A DNA stretch of 64,000 nt from Paenibacillus pabuli NBRC 13638 (lineage in GTDB: Bacteria > Bacillota > Bacilli > Paenibacillales > Paenibacillaceae): the NCBI RefSeq assembly GCF_001514495.1, contig NZ_BCNM01000001.1:558001-622000 (forward strand). Direction: 5' to 3'. Positions 46,465 to 55,638 of the stretch are shown here, piece by piece; position 1 is the first letter of the stretch; each line of letters begins with the position of its first letter. The notes beneath the pieces were generated by a model. The model did no database searches and was not told the DNA's origin. It worked only from the letters and a program-made list of their open reading frames with translations. A program made the translations under genes and the position numbers.

Positions 46465-47592
46465 ATGCGCTTTGAGCAATTACCGACGCCATGCTTTGTT
46501 GTTGACGAGGGACTTATCGAGAAAAATCTCAAAATCCTGAACGGTGTCATGCAGCGTACAGGAGCCAAAATCGTGCTGGCTCAGAAAGCATTTTCCATGA
46601 CCACGATGTATCCGCTCATTGGAGAATACCTGAGCGGTGCAACGGCGAGCGGGCTGTATGAAGCCCGTCTGGGCCATGAGGAGATGGGCAAGGAAAATCA
46701 TGTTTTTGCCCCGGCTTATCGCGAAGATGAGATCGATGAAATTATCTCGATATGTGATCATATTATCTTCAATTCATTCTCCCAACTGGAGAAATTCAAG
46801 GGCAAGGCGCTTCAGGCTGGCCGTAAAGTGGGTCTCCGTATTAATCCTGAATGCTCGACTCAGGAGGGTCATGAGATTTACGATCCATGTTCTCCTGGTT
46901 CAAGGTTCGGTGCCAAGCACGAAGACTTCCGGGCGGAGCTGCTCGAAGGTGTATCCGGACTGCATTTCCATACATTGTGCCAACAAAATTCCGATGATCT
47001 GGAAACGACATTGAATGCAGTAGAAGAGAAGTTTGGACAATGGCTGCCTCAAATGGAATGGATCAACTTCGGCGGCGGACACCATATCACACGCGAAGAT
47101 TACGACATTCCAAGACTGGAAGCTTGCATCAAACGGATGCAGGAAAAGTATGGTCTGGAAGTATATCTGGAGCCTGGCGAGGCTGTTGCGCTGAACGCAG
47201 GGTTCCTGGTAACTTCCGTACTGGATTTCCATAAGAATGGAATGGATATTGCCATTCTGGATACCTCGGCCACTTGCCATATGCCAGACGTACTTGAGAT
47301 GCCTTACCGTCCACCACTTATCGGTTCAGGAGAAGCAGGGGAGAAAGACCACCTGTACCGTCTTGGCGGGCAAACCTGCCTTTCAGGGGATGTGATCGGC
47401 GATTATTCGTTTGACCAACCATTGAAGACGGGTGACAGGTTAGTATTTGAGGACATGGCGATTTATTCCATGGTCAAAACGAATACGTTCAACGGCATGC
47501 CGTTGCCAGCTATTGCGGTGAAAAGGAAAGACGGCGATTGCGAAGTAGTTCGTGAGTTCGGCTATCAGGATTTCAAAATGAGATTGGCCTAA
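46465..47592 (+). CDS. nspC: Carboxynorspermidine (carboxyspermidine) decarboxylase
   Basis: A 375-aa PLP enzyme of the alanine-racemase-fold decarboxylases, removing CO2 to give (nor)spermidine. PTPCFVVDEGLIEKNL at the N-terminus, PLP-Lys in VLAQKAFSM, GLHFHTLCQQ, the phosphate-binding NFGGGHHI, and the C-terminal barrel motif LEPGEAVALNAG. The ATG at 46465 starts one base after the dehydrogenase stop; the family length matches this start. It completes the alternative spermidine pathway. Confidence 0.92.
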   Translation: MRFEQLPTPCFVVDEGLIEKNLKILNGVMQRTGAKIVLAQKAFSMTTMYPLIGEYLSGATASGLYEARLGHEEMGKENHVFAPAYREDEIDEIISICDHIIFNSFSQLEKFKGKALQAGRKVGLRINPECSTQEGHEIYDPCSPGSRFGAKHEDFRAELLEGVSGLHFHTLCQQNSDDLETTLNAVEEKFGQWLPQMEWINFGGGHHITREDYDIPRLEACIKRMQEKYGLEVYLEPGEAVALNAGFLVTSVLDFHKNGMDIAILDTSATCHMPDVLEMPYRPPLIGSGEAGEKDHLYRLGGQTCLSGDVIGDYSFDQPLKTGDRLVFEDMAIYSMVKTNTFNGMPLPAIAVKRKDGDCEVVREFGYQDFKMRLA

Positions 47593-47604
47593 ACGATTAA
47601 ATAT

Positions 47605-47640
47605 AGAACCGGATTCGATACCAGAATCCGGTTCTTTGTG
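47605..47640 (+). terminator. Terminator after the polyamine operon
   Basis: AGAACCGGATTC / GAATCCGGTTCT, a 12-bp perfect stem with a 7-nt loop, followed by TTGTG. Confidence 0.7.
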
Positions 47641-47765
47641 CTGCAGAGAAGTGGGCAAGCAAAGCATGATTGTATTTTGAATTTCATGCATAAGTAACAC
47701 GCTCTTATGGAAAACTTCAGTAGTGCGTATAAATAGCATGATTCCATTTATGGGAGGTGACAGAT

Positions 47766-47993
47766 ATGAACAAACCGGATAACCGTAAGGATAACGTAGA
47801 GCACTTGCAAAACGCTGTTCAAAACACGATTGAAAATTACCGGGAAGCCAAGGATTATCTCGAGGAATTCGGAGATGAAATTCCAGGACAGCAAAAAGCT
47901 CAAATCGAGGAAAAAAACGAACGCCGTAAACATAGCATTTCCGGATTCAGAGAAGAAATTCAAGATGAATCCAAACACCAGCAAAACTCATAA
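47766..47993 (+). CDS. tlp: Small acid-soluble spore protein Tlp
   Basis: A 75-aa hydrophilic protein beginning MNKPDNRKDNVEHLQNAVQN, with IEEKNERRKHSISGFREEI in its second half, the conserved pattern of the minor spore protein Tlp. Made in the forespore in Bacillus. GGGAGGTGA lies 5 nt before the ATG at 47766. It supports a spore-forming host. Confidence 0.9.
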   Translation: MNKPDNRKDNVEHLQNAVQNTIENYREAKDYLEEFGDEIPGQQKAQIEEKNERRKHSISGFREEIQDESKHQQNS

Positions 47994-48017
47994 ATATGAT
48001 TTCTTGGAGGTTAACAT

Positions 48018-48206
48018 ATGACAGACCAAGATCCACAGGAGCTTCTTAAGCAAAAACACGAGCTGGATGAGCAAAAAAGGCAGTTCACCCATTTTTCACG
48101 TGCTGTATCCGGCCCAGGTGAGGTAGAAGCAGGTCAGGAATTCAGTCATGACCGCGTACCTGATGATCAAAACCGTATGAAATCTGTCGAGAACAAACGT
48201 GCTTGA
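48018..48206 (+). CDS. Small hydrophilic protein of unknown function
   Basis: A 62-aa acidic and basic protein with GGAGG at proper distance before the ATG. First half likely helical (LLKQKHELDEQKRQF), second half disordered. It follows tlp by 24 nt and shares its terminator, so co-expression during sporulation is plausible. No family recognised. Confidence 0.6.
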   Translation: MTDQDPQELLKQKHELDEQKRQFTHFSRAVSGPGEVEAGQEFSHDRVPDDQNRMKSVENKRA

Positions 48207-48234
48207 TCCCAAACAACTAAAATAAGGCTATATG

Positions 48235-48272
48235 AATAAGCTGATCCTTTTCTGGATCGGCTTATTTGTTTT
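48235..48272 (+). terminator. Terminator after tlp and the small gene
   Basis: AATAAGCTGATCC / GGATCGGCTTATT, 13 bp with one wobble, then TGTTTTG. Confidence 0.75.
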
Positions 48273-48361
48273 GCTTAAAACTAATGACGATTCATTTGCA
48301 AACGTAGTGACAATTATTATAGACTATTTCCTATCGGTTAAATGTCCAAGGGGGAAAAGGA

Positions 48362-49234
48362 ATGAATCAAAGGAACACGCAAAAATCAAACAAACTGAAA
48401 ATCATCTCGAAAGTGTTATTGATTATGATTGGGGCTTTTATAACTTCATATGGTCTTGAAGCCGTATTAATTCCCAACAATGTCTCAGATGGTGGTGTAA
48501 CAGGTCTGAGCATCGTTGGTTCAAAACTGTTTGGTTTACCGTTAGGGATGCTGATTGGTGTAATCAACATTCCATTTGTCTGGTTAGGCTATAAACAAAT
48601 AGGTAAAAGCTTTGCGATTTATTCCATTATCGGTATTGCCTCGCTAGCGGTTGGTACAAGCCTTATGCACCATGTACCAACGATTATACAAGGAGATACA
48701 TTGTTAATTACCGTTGTGGGCGGGATTATCATCGGTTTTGGTATGGGTTTGGCATTGCGCAATGGCGGGGCATTGGATGGAATCGATATGTTGGCGGTCC
48801 TGCTTTCGCGCAAATTACCATTTGGAACCAGTGATCTGATCTTATTTTTGAACATGTTTGTTTTTATTGTTGTTTCGACCGTATTTGGTCTGCAGGGGGC
48901 TATTCTGTCGGCACTTGCATATTACATCGCTTCCAAAGTAATTCATATTGTTGAAGAAGGATTGAGCGGCTCCAAAACGTTTAAAATCATCACAAATCAA
49001 CCTGAAATTATGGTCGAAACCATTCGTGACCGTTTGGGTCGTGGAGCAACGTACACCGATGCATACGGCGGTTACTCCAATGAACAATTCAAAGAAATTA
49101 CTTGTGTAATCAACCGTATGGAAGAAAGCAAGATCAAGGATATTATTCATGAAATTGACCCCAATGCGTTTATTGTAGTCTATGATGTAGCCGAAGTTAA
49201 GGGCGGGAATTTCAAAAAGAAAGATATCCATTAA
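48362..49234 (+). CDS. YitT-family membrane protein (DUF161/DUF2179)
   Basis: A 290-aa protein with five to six TMs in the first 200 residues (KVLLIMIGAFITSYGLEAVLIP, NNVSDGGVTGLS) and a soluble DUF2179 domain at the end (GRGATYTDAYGGYS, VINRMEESKIKDIIHEIDPNAFI). Members are inner-membrane proteins of poorly defined, possibly transport, function. AAGGGGGAAAAGG precedes the ATG. Stand-alone unit with its own terminator. Confidence 0.88.
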   Translation: MNQRNTQKSNKLKIISKVLLIMIGAFITSYGLEAVLIPNNVSDGGVTGLSIVGSKLFGLPLGMLIGVINIPFVWLGYKQIGKSFAIYSIIGIASLAVGTSLMHHVPTIIQGDTLLITVVGGIIIGFGMGLALRNGGALDGIDMLAVLLSRKLPFGTSDLILFLNMFVFIVVSTVFGLQGAILSALAYYIASKVIHIVEEGLSGSKTFKIITNQPEIMVETIRDRLGRGATYTDAYGGYSNEQFKEITCVINRMEESKIKDIIHEIDPNAFIVVYDVAEVKGGNFKKKDIH

Positions 49235-49240
49235 TCACTA

Positions 49241-49284
49241 AAATAATGCGTTGGCAGAGGGATTCTCTCGTCAGCGTATTTTTT
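49241..49284 (+). terminator. Terminator after the YitT-family gene
   Basis: Imperfect stem AATGCGTTGGCAGAG with CTCTCGTCAGCGTAT, followed by six T. Confidence 0.6.
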
Positions 49285-49352
49285 GTTGAATCTTAGTAAA
49301 AGATAACTACTTAATTTATGTTGCAAACTATACAATTATAGGTTAGATTTAA

Positions 49353-49967
<615 letters not shown>

Positions 49968-49998
49968 TTGACCTAGAGTTGAATCGAGGTAGTACGGT
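49968..49998 (+). promoter_or_regulatory. MerR-type promoter before the acyltransferase
   Basis: TTGACC, a 19-nt spacer containing TAGAGTTGAATCGAGG, then TACGGT. The long spacer and the near-identity with the site at 51210 point to control by the MerR protein encoded at 50677-51090. Confidence 0.5.
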
Positions 49999-50047
49999 AA
50001 TAACATGTTTTAGTCTGAAGAACATTATTGAAGGGGGGAATAAGATC

Positions 50048-50614
50048 ATGAGTAAGGACATTTTTGAAAGAGACCGTTCAGGTGAAGTGATTTCTATTAA
50101 TGACCCTGAGTTTTATAAAATTGGTGAAGCTATTGAACGTGCACAAAAGCTGATTGCAGAATTGAATACGGGGTATCATAGCACAAACCAGGTTAGAGAC
50201 CTGTTCAGCCAATTGACAGGAGCAATGGTTGATGAAACGTTTGAGTTGTTGCCACCGTTTTATACAGATTATGGTCAAAATATCCGAGTGGGTAAAAACG
50301 TATTTATCAACCAAGGTTGTACGTTCATGGATCGTGGTGGCATAATTATTGAAGATCATGTTTTGATTGCTCCCAAAGTCAATCTCGTGACGATTAATCA
50401 TCCTATTGCGCCCTCCCAAAGGAGATCCACCGTTTCAACCCCCATCGTCATCAAAAATGGGGTCTGGATTGGCATTGCGGCAACCATCATGCCAGGTGTA
50501 ACCGTCGGTGAAAATTCCATTATATCGGCAGGGGCAGTGGTGACAAAAGACGTACCTGCCAATACCATCGTGGCTGGTATACCTGCAAAAGTGATCAAAA
50601 CAATTGAAGAATAA
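50048..50614 (+). CDS. Left-handed beta-helix acetyltransferase (maltose/galactoside O-acetyltransferase type)
   Basis: A 188-aa hexapeptide-repeat enzyme. N-terminal helical region ([14 protein letters not shown]), then LbH repeats [20 protein letters not shown] and [33 protein letters not shown], and [11 protein letters not shown]. The catalytic His is in TINHPI. The ATG at 50048 has a long G-run ribosome binding site; upstream frame extension is unsupported. The MerR-type promoter upstream suggests induction by reactive electrophiles. Acceptor unknown. Confidence 0.85.
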   Translation: MSKDIFERDRSGEVISINDPEFYKIGEAIERAQKLIAELNTGYHSTNQVRDLFSQLTGAMVDETFELLPPFYTDYGQNIRVGKNVFINQGCTFMDRGGIIIEDHVLIAPKVNLVTINHPIAPSQRRSTVSTPIVIKNGVWIGIAATIMPGVTVGENSIISAGAVVTKDVPANTIVAGIPAKVIKTIEE

Positions 50615-50625
50615 CAAGTTAAAAC

Positions 50626-50657
50626 AAAAGCCTAAAGTCAACAAACTTTAGGCTTTT
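50626..50657. terminator. Bidirectional terminator between acyltransferase and merR genes
   Basis: AAAAGCCTAAAGT / ACTTTAGGCTTTT, 13-bp perfect stem with a 6-nt loop, A-rich before and T-rich after, serving convergent genes. Confidence 0.8.
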
Positions 50658-50676
50658 AGTAGTTAGTATGCAGTTG

Positions 50677-51090
50677 TTAACGGGTAACAAAGTTCCCGAT
50701 TTTATTGGTTTTATGAATTTCTTCTGTTCCAGCTTCCAGTGCAGTCTTGTAGTAGGAACATTTATGTTCGATAACTTCCATGGTTCTTTTCAGTTCTTCC
50801 ATCTGTGCTTGTACACTTGCCTTACGTTCCGTAAACATGTCATATCGTTCCTGTAAGGTGGAATCGCCCTCGGCACACCATTCAATGAAATCTTTAATAT
50901 CCTTAATCGGCATCCCCGTAGATTTCAGACATTGTATGATTTTTAAAAAGTCTATGTCTGACTCTTTAAACTTTCGTGTTCCGCTTGGGGTACGTTCTAC
51001 AAAAGGCATGAGTCCTTCCTTGTCGTAGTAACGCAAGGTATACACGGTAAGATTCAATTCGTTTGCAACTTCACTGATCGAATACGTCAT
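50677..51090 (-). CDS. MerR-family thiol/electrophile-responsive regulator (AdhR-like)
   Basis: A 137-aa MerR protein. Winged HTH SISEVANELNLTVYTLRYYDKEGL, then RKFKESDIDFLKIIQCLKSTGMP with a single conserved Cys at residue 54, aligning with the aldehyde-sensing Cys52 of AdhR/NmlR proteins; a coiled-coil dimer helix follows. AAAGGAG lies 7 nt before the ATG at 51090; a longer start at 51108 is less likely. Divergent from the alcohol dehydrogenase gene with MerR-type sites on both sides. Confidence 0.88.
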   Translation of the reverse strand: MTYSISEVANELNLTVYTLRYYDKEGLMPFVERTPSGTRKFKESDIDFLKIIQCLKSTGMPIKDIKDFIEWCAEGDSTLQERYDMFTERKASVQAQMEELKRTMEVIEHKCSYYKTALEAGTEEIHKTNKIGNFVTR

Positions 51091-51118
51091 TGAATTTCTC
51101 CTTTGCACACTTACTTAG

Positions 51119-51136
51119 ACTTCGAGTTAACTCTAG
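51119..51136 (-). promoter_or_regulatory. AdhR-like operator before the merR gene
   Basis: On the minus strand CTAGAGTTAACTCGAAG is nearly palindromic and matches the core of the sites at 49974 and 51216 (AGAGTTAACT). Autoregulation is likely. Confidence 0.5.
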
Positions 51137-51209
51137 AATCTTACGGAATTTTACCACGCTGTATTAGAGCTGTCAAAGCCTCTTGAACATCAATTTTTAT
51201 AAAAGATAT

Positions 51210-51240
51210 TTGACCTAGAGTTAACTAGAGGGATTAAGAT
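51210..51240 (+). promoter_or_regulatory. MerR-type promoter of the alcohol dehydrogenase gene
   Basis: TTGACC (51210-51215), a 19-nt spacer with CTAGAGTTAACTAGAG, and TAAGAT (51235-51240). The 19-nt spacer is the hallmark of MerR-activated promoters. Confidence 0.7.
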
Positions 51241-51297
51241 AGCTTTGCGAGAGAAAAATCATTCTCTTGGAAAATGAAACTTTAGGAGGCTTTCTTT

Positions 51298-52338
51298 ATG
51301 ATAACTGCAAAAGCACGAGCTGTAGATGGTCCGGACCAATCGTTCCGGGCGGCTGAGATTAATCGACGCGATCTTGACTCTCATGATGTCCTGATCGAAA
51401 TTAAATATGCTGGCATATGCCACTCTGATATTCATACGGCACATGGCGAATGGGGCCCAGTAAACTATCCCCTCGTACCTGGACATGAGATCGCAGGGAT
51501 TGTCACAGAAATCGGACCCGAAGTTACGAAGTACAAGGTTGGTGACCGAGTAGGAGTGGGATGCATGGTGGACTCCTGTGGTGAATGTGAAAACTGCCGC
51601 CGAGGAGAAGAGCAATACTGCCTCAAAGGAAATATTCCTACCTACGCAGGTGTGGACAAGTACGGCGAACCTACCCAAGGCGGGTATTCCACTCACATTG
51701 TCGTGACTGAAGGTTTCATTGTTCGTATTCCTGACAACATCGAGCTTGATGCGGCTGCACCACTACTTTGCGCAGGTATTACAACATATTCGCCGCTGCA
51801 CCATTGGGGAGCTGGACCTGGTAAGAAAGTAGCTGTTGTTGGTATGGGCGGTCTTGGCCATATGGCGGTCAAAATCGCACATGCCATGGGTGCAGAGGTA
51901 ACGGTTCTGTCACAATCCCTGAAGAAGAAGGAGGATGGCTTGCAATTTGGAGCAGATCATTACTACGCTACAAGTGAGCCAGAAACCTTCGAAAAACTTG
52001 CGGGCTCCTTTGATTTAATTATTAACACCGTAAGTGCGAATATTGACATTAATGCTTATTTTGCACTACTCACTCTGGATGGTACTCTGGTTAACGTGGG
52101 TGCTCCGGGGGAACCGTTGGCAGTGAACGTAATGTCCCTTATCGGTCATCGTCGTTCGTTCGCAGGATCAATGATTGGCGGCATCCGCGAGACACAGGAA
52201 ATGCTTGATTTCTGTGCAGAACATGACATTGTGCCTCAGATCGAAGTCATCTCAGCCGACCAAATTGACGAAGCGTATAAACGTGTATTAGCTTCCGATG
52301 TGAAGTACAGATTCGTAATTGACACCAGCACAATTTAA
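51298..52338 (+). CDS. adhA: Zinc-dependent NAD(P) alcohol dehydrogenase (AdhA type)
   Basis: A 346-aa cinnamyl-alcohol-dehydrogenase-type enzyme that reduces aldehydes. Catalytic zinc ligands in AGICHSDIH and PGHEIAG, structural zinc Cys cluster [15 protein letters not shown], Rossmann motif [18 protein letters not shown] precedes the ATG. With the AdhR-like regulator and operator it matches the Bacillus adhR-adhA aldehyde-detoxification unit. Confidence 0.9.
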   Translation: MITAKARAVDGPDQSFRAAEINRRDLDSHDVLIEIKYAGICHSDIHTAHGEWGPVNYPLVPGHEIAGIVTEIGPEVTKYKVGDRVGVGCMVDSCGECENCRRGEEQYCLKGNIPTYAGVDKYGEPTQGGYSTHIVVTEGFIVRIPDNIELDAAAPLLCAGITTYSPLHHWGAGPGKKVAVVGMGGLGHMAVKIAHAMGAEVTVLSQSLKKKEDGLQFGADHYYATSEPETFEKLAGSFDLIINTVSANIDINAYFALLTLDGTLVNVGAPGEPLAVNVMSLIGHRRSFAGSMIGGIRETQEMLDFCAEHDIVPQIEVISADQIDEAYKRVLASDVKYRFVIDTSTI

Positions 52339-52360
52339 TTGCAGTCATATCGTATGATTA

Positions 52361-52397
52361 GGCAAACCAGAACCTTCTGGTTTGCCTTCTTTATTTT
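52361..52397 (+). terminator. Terminator after adhA
   Basis: GGCAAACCAGAA / TTCTGGTTTGCC perfect 12-bp stem, loop CC, then TTCTTTATTTTT. Confidence 0.85.
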
Positions 52398-52463
52398 TAT
52401 GATCGCGAGTGGACATATTTATATTAATTCCTTTTGAATTTATACCGATTAAGGTTACCTGTT

Positions 52464-53330
52464 TTAGTTGGATGATGGATCACTGAACATGTCCTTTTGA
52501 TTTCTTTTTCGGAAACTTCTCGGTGATTCACCGACCGTTTTGGTAAAAAGAATTGTAAAGTAGTTCGGATTGTCGTAGCCGACCAGCTTGGCAATTTCCC
52601 ACACTTTTTTCTTGGTTGAGACCAACAACCGGGTCGCTTCTCCCATTCTTCGCTGGATCAAGTAATGGTAGGGTGAAGTGCCATAGCAGTTTTTGTACAT
52701 ATGGATCAGGTAGTAGAAATCGATATGGAACTGATCTGCCAGATCCTTCAGCTTGATATTTTGCCTGTAGTTCGTATCCAGATAATCTTTAATGCTGTTG
52801 GCAAGTGTATTGCTCCGAACGATCTCGCCCGCCGTATGCTGATAACGTGACATACGATCGATGATCACCAGCACGGCATTCAGCAGATGATGGGAGACAG
52901 AGTCATAGCCTTCTTCCCGAATTGAAAATTCATTGAACATGGTCTGCATTAATGAACGGATTTCTTCTGAATAACGGTTTGCACGAACGACTGGCTCACT
53001 GCCGGGAGGAACGACCCAATCCTTATTTCCTCGGGTACCCTCTTTAAAGCGAAAGCCGCAATAAAAAGTTGATAATGGGAATTCCGGGTCCGATCTCTCC
53101 TCGTGAAGTGTGCCTTTGTTATAAATGAGAAGGTCTCCTTTTTGAACGGAGTGCTTCGTCCCATCAATCGTGAACGAGCCTTGGCCCTCATTCACGTATA
53201 TGATCTCATGTAAGTCGTCATGTTTATGGGTCGGAAAACTCCAATGGGGATTGTCTGCCAACTTCCCTACATAAATAATGATGCAATCTTGATCTTCATG
53301 CAGTCGGTCGGATTCATGGCGTGTATTCAT
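52464..53330 (-). CDS. AraC-family transcriptional regulator with cupin sensor domain
   Basis: A 288-aa regulator. N-terminal cupin (HKHDDLHEIIYVNEGQGSF ... KGDLLIYNKGTLHEE) for ligand binding, C-terminal HTH pair (IKLKDLADQFHIDFYYLIHMYK; VWEIAKLVGYDNPNYFTILF). GAAGGGAAG lies 6 nt before the ATG at 53330, so longer starts (53375, 53396) were not used. Divergent from the MFS transporter, its likely target. Confidence 0.88.
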   Translation of the reverse strand: MNTRHESDRLHEDQDCIIIYVGKLADNPHWSFPTHKHDDLHEIIYVNEGQGSFTIDGTKHSVQKGDLLIYNKGTLHEERSDPEFPLSTFYCGFRFKEGTRGNKDWVVPPGSEPVVRANRYSEEIRSLMQTMFNEFSIREEGYDSVSHHLLNAVLVIIDRMSRYQHTAGEIVRSNTLANSIKDYLDTNYRQNIKLKDLADQFHIDFYYLIHMYKNCYGTSPYHYLIQRRMGEATRLLVSTKKKVWEIAKLVGYDNPNYFTILFTKTVGESPRSFRKRNQKDMFSDPSSN

Positions 53331-53521
53331 TAATGTCTTCCCTTCAAGATTCTGTGGTGAAATGACAATATTCATAATGTTTTGAGTGAAGACCACAACA
53401 ACCTTGATTGTCGTCTAACATGTCTGACAGTACAATTTCACTATTCATTAATATGTACTATATAACGAAACTGGAGGGATGAGAAAGCGAAATTTGCTTG
53501 GGAAGAGAAACACTTGAGAAA

Positions 53522-53535
53522 TTGAAACGCTTGCA
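53522..53535 (+). promoter_or_regulatory. Weak cre-like site before the MFS gene
   Basis: TTGAAACGCTTGCA fits the cre consensus at 12 of 14 positions, 30 nt before the start codon. Confidence 0.3.
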
Positions 53536-53564
53536 ACATTAGAAAGAATGGTGAGGGCTTATTC

Positions 53565-54785
53565 ATGACTAGAAAAAGAGATAATTTACTTATTTTAACA
53601 CTTACACTTGTTAGCTTTGTATTGGGAACAACCGAATACGTGATCGTGGGCGTATTGAAGGAAATCGAAACCTACATGAAAGTTTCATTGGCTGCTGCAG
53701 GCGCGCTCGTCTCCGGCTTCGCTATCGCTTATGCGATCGGGACGCCGTTTGCCGTTGCTTTCCTGGCCAAAATATCCCGAAGAAATTCCATTTTGATCGG
53801 GTTTGCCATCGTGCTGGCATTGAACCTGCTAACCGTATTCTCAACAACGTTCTTTTCCTTGATGGTTATTCGTATCGTATCGGCCGTTGCATGCGGACTT
53901 ACGATATCGCTTTCGATTTCGATTGCAAGCGACGCAGTCAACAAGGAGCGAAGAGGGGAAGCCATTGCCTGGATTCTGGGCGGATTTTCTATTGCCAATG
54001 TGCTTGGCGTCCCACTCGGCACCTTCATCGGACAGCATCTGAACTGGTCCATGACGTTCGTCGTTACAGCATGTATCGGTGTCGTGCCTTTTGCGTTCAT
54101 GTTCCGTATTCTCCCGCGGCAAACGACAACCATTGTCGGTACATTTAGTGATCAGATGGCTCTCTTTATGAAGCCACGAATATTACTGGCATGCTTGATT
54201 CCAGTCCTTGGAAACAGCAGTATCTTCGTGATCTTTACGTATATCACCCCATTGTTGGAGGGATCCATGGGTGTATCCACACGTTGGATCAGCGCCGTAC
54301 TTCTCATCTATGGCGTCTGCAGCATACTTAGCAACTGGATCGGTGCCAAAATAGCCAAAGGAGATTTTCTATCCAAACTTAAATGGCTTTTCTTAATACA
54401 AGCGGCCATCTTTCTAGGGCTCAGCTTCACCGTATCCCATCTATGGCTTGGCTTGGCGTTCCTGTTCCTGGTCGGATGCCTGTCATCCTCCATGAGCGCT
54501 GCGTCTCAACTATATTTATTCGATGTATCAGGAGCAATAGCACCGAATTCAAAACCGTTTGCGTCCACATTGCTGCCGGTGGCGGCAAATGTGGGTATTG
54601 CGCTCGGCTCCGGAATCGGCGGATTTGCCGTTGATTTGGGCGGCGTGGAGTGGGTACCTCCGGTAGCTGTAGTTCTAGCTTTGCTGGCTTTTGGGGTTAC
54701 AGCGATATGCCAGCGTTCCATTCAATTAAATCCAGACATAGCAACTGCCCCTAAAGTGGATTACACCATTCCAAGTACCCATTAG
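53565..54785 (+). CDS. MFS transporter, DHA1-type efflux (AraJ/PbuE-like)
   Basis: A 406-aa permease with about 12 TMs. The N-terminal FVLGTTEYVIVGVLKEI is typical of the sugar/drug/purine efflux branch, followed by the motif-A loop FLAKISRRNSILIG and the motif-C-like FSIANVLGVPLGTFIG. GGTGAGGG precedes the ATG. Substrate unknown; the sugar-sensing style of the divergent AraC protein suggests a sugar or small metabolite. Confidence 0.87.
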   Translation: MTRKRDNLLILTLTLVSFVLGTTEYVIVGVLKEIETYMKVSLAAAGALVSGFAIAYAIGTPFAVAFLAKISRRNSILIGFAIVLALNLLTVFSTTFFSLMVIRIVSAVACGLTISLSISIASDAVNKERRGEAIAWILGGFSIANVLGVPLGTFIGQHLNWSMTFVVTACIGVVPFAFMFRILPRQTTTIVGTFSDQMALFMKPRILLACLIPVLGNSSIFVIFTYITPLLEGSMGVSTRWISAVLLIYGVCSILSNWIGAKIAKGDFLSKLKWLFLIQAAIFLGLSFTVSHLWLGLAFLFLVGCLSSSMSAASQLYLFDVSGAIAPNSKPFASTLLPVAANVGIALGSGIGGFAVDLGGVEWVPPVAVVLALLAFGVTAICQRSIQLNPDIATAPKVDYTIPSTH

Positions 54786-54863
54786 TTGGCGAGATATTGG
54801 ACAGCACCTGTAGTTAAGGTGTTCATGATCAGCAGCAGTTGAGGTCCTGCGTAATTGAAATTT

Positions 54864-54904
54864 AAGCCGGATGTATGCATCTTCAGTATACATCCGGCTT
54901 TTTG
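54864..54904 (+). terminator. Terminator after the MFS gene
   Basis: AGCCGGATGTAT / ATACATCCGGCT perfect 12-bp stem, 11-nt loop, then TTTTTG. Confidence 0.85.
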
Positions 54905-55258
54905 TTCCCTGAACGTTACAATACCCAAGTCCAAAGGTCTTTGAATGGGATTCGACTACCGACCGAAAAGAGCTTCATGTTAGAACCTACTTGACACCCT
55001 GTGATTTTTGCGTTAAATTACATGCATGCGCATGCTTTTATTAAGGGGTACACCATCCGGCCGGTGATGCAAAAAAACAAGCCGACGCATATAAAAGCAG
55101 ATGCACTGCAACAAATCTGAACTCGAGATTGGTTTATGAGTCCAGATCCTTTCAAATAATGGGGTCAGCTTCAGGTTTTACAGAGATGGAAGCTGTGCAG
55201 TAAGTGAAAATTCTGTGGTACTTATCCTGTATTCTTTAAAGATAAGAGAGGGCTCGGA
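54905..55258. other. Non-coding gap between MFS and rhodanese genes
   Basis: About 350 nt without a supported gene. It contains a small GCATGCGCATGC palindrome near 55025 and no recognised RNA. The rhodanese promoter should lie at its end. Confidence 0.3.
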
Positions 55259-55603
55259 ATGTTTTGGTGGATGTTATTATTCGTTATCATCGTTTTTTTT
55301 GCAGTTGGACGTCAATTGTGGCCTTTACCAAACCTTAAACATGTAGATTATCATGACTTTTTGAACAGACGAGCTGAATTTGGTGACTATAAGATCATAG
55401 ATATCCGGGATGCATTTGAGTATTGGACTGAGCCTACAGCCGGGACGATTAATATCTCGCTAGGACGTCTTCCTTTTGTTTGGGAAAAGCATCTTGTGCC
55501 TGATGATCATGTAATGATAATGCCTACGGGGATATTCAAATCCAAAAAAGCTGCACGAATATTGCGAAAGCAAGGATTCCAATTTATCTACGTCATTAAA
55601 TAA
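55259..55603 (+). CDS. Membrane-anchored rhodanese-like protein lacking the active-site Cys
   Basis: A 114-aa protein: one N-terminal TM (MLLFVIIVFFAVGRQLW) and a rhodanese fold (VDYHDFLNRRAEF, IIDIRDAFEYWTE, KSKKAARILRKQGF). The active loop reads VMIMPTGIFKSKKA, with Met-Pro where the catalytic Cys is expected, so it cannot form a persulfide in the usual way. Followed after 35 nt by namA, probably in one operon. Confidence 0.75.
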   Translation: MFWWMLLFVIIVFFAVGRQLWPLPNLKHVDYHDFLNRRAEFGDYKIIDIRDAFEYWTEPTAGTINISLGRLPFVWEKHLVPDDHVMIMPTGIFKSKKAARILRKQGFQFIYVIK

Positions 55604-55638
55604 AGGATTACACAACTATAGGTACTGGAGGATTACTC

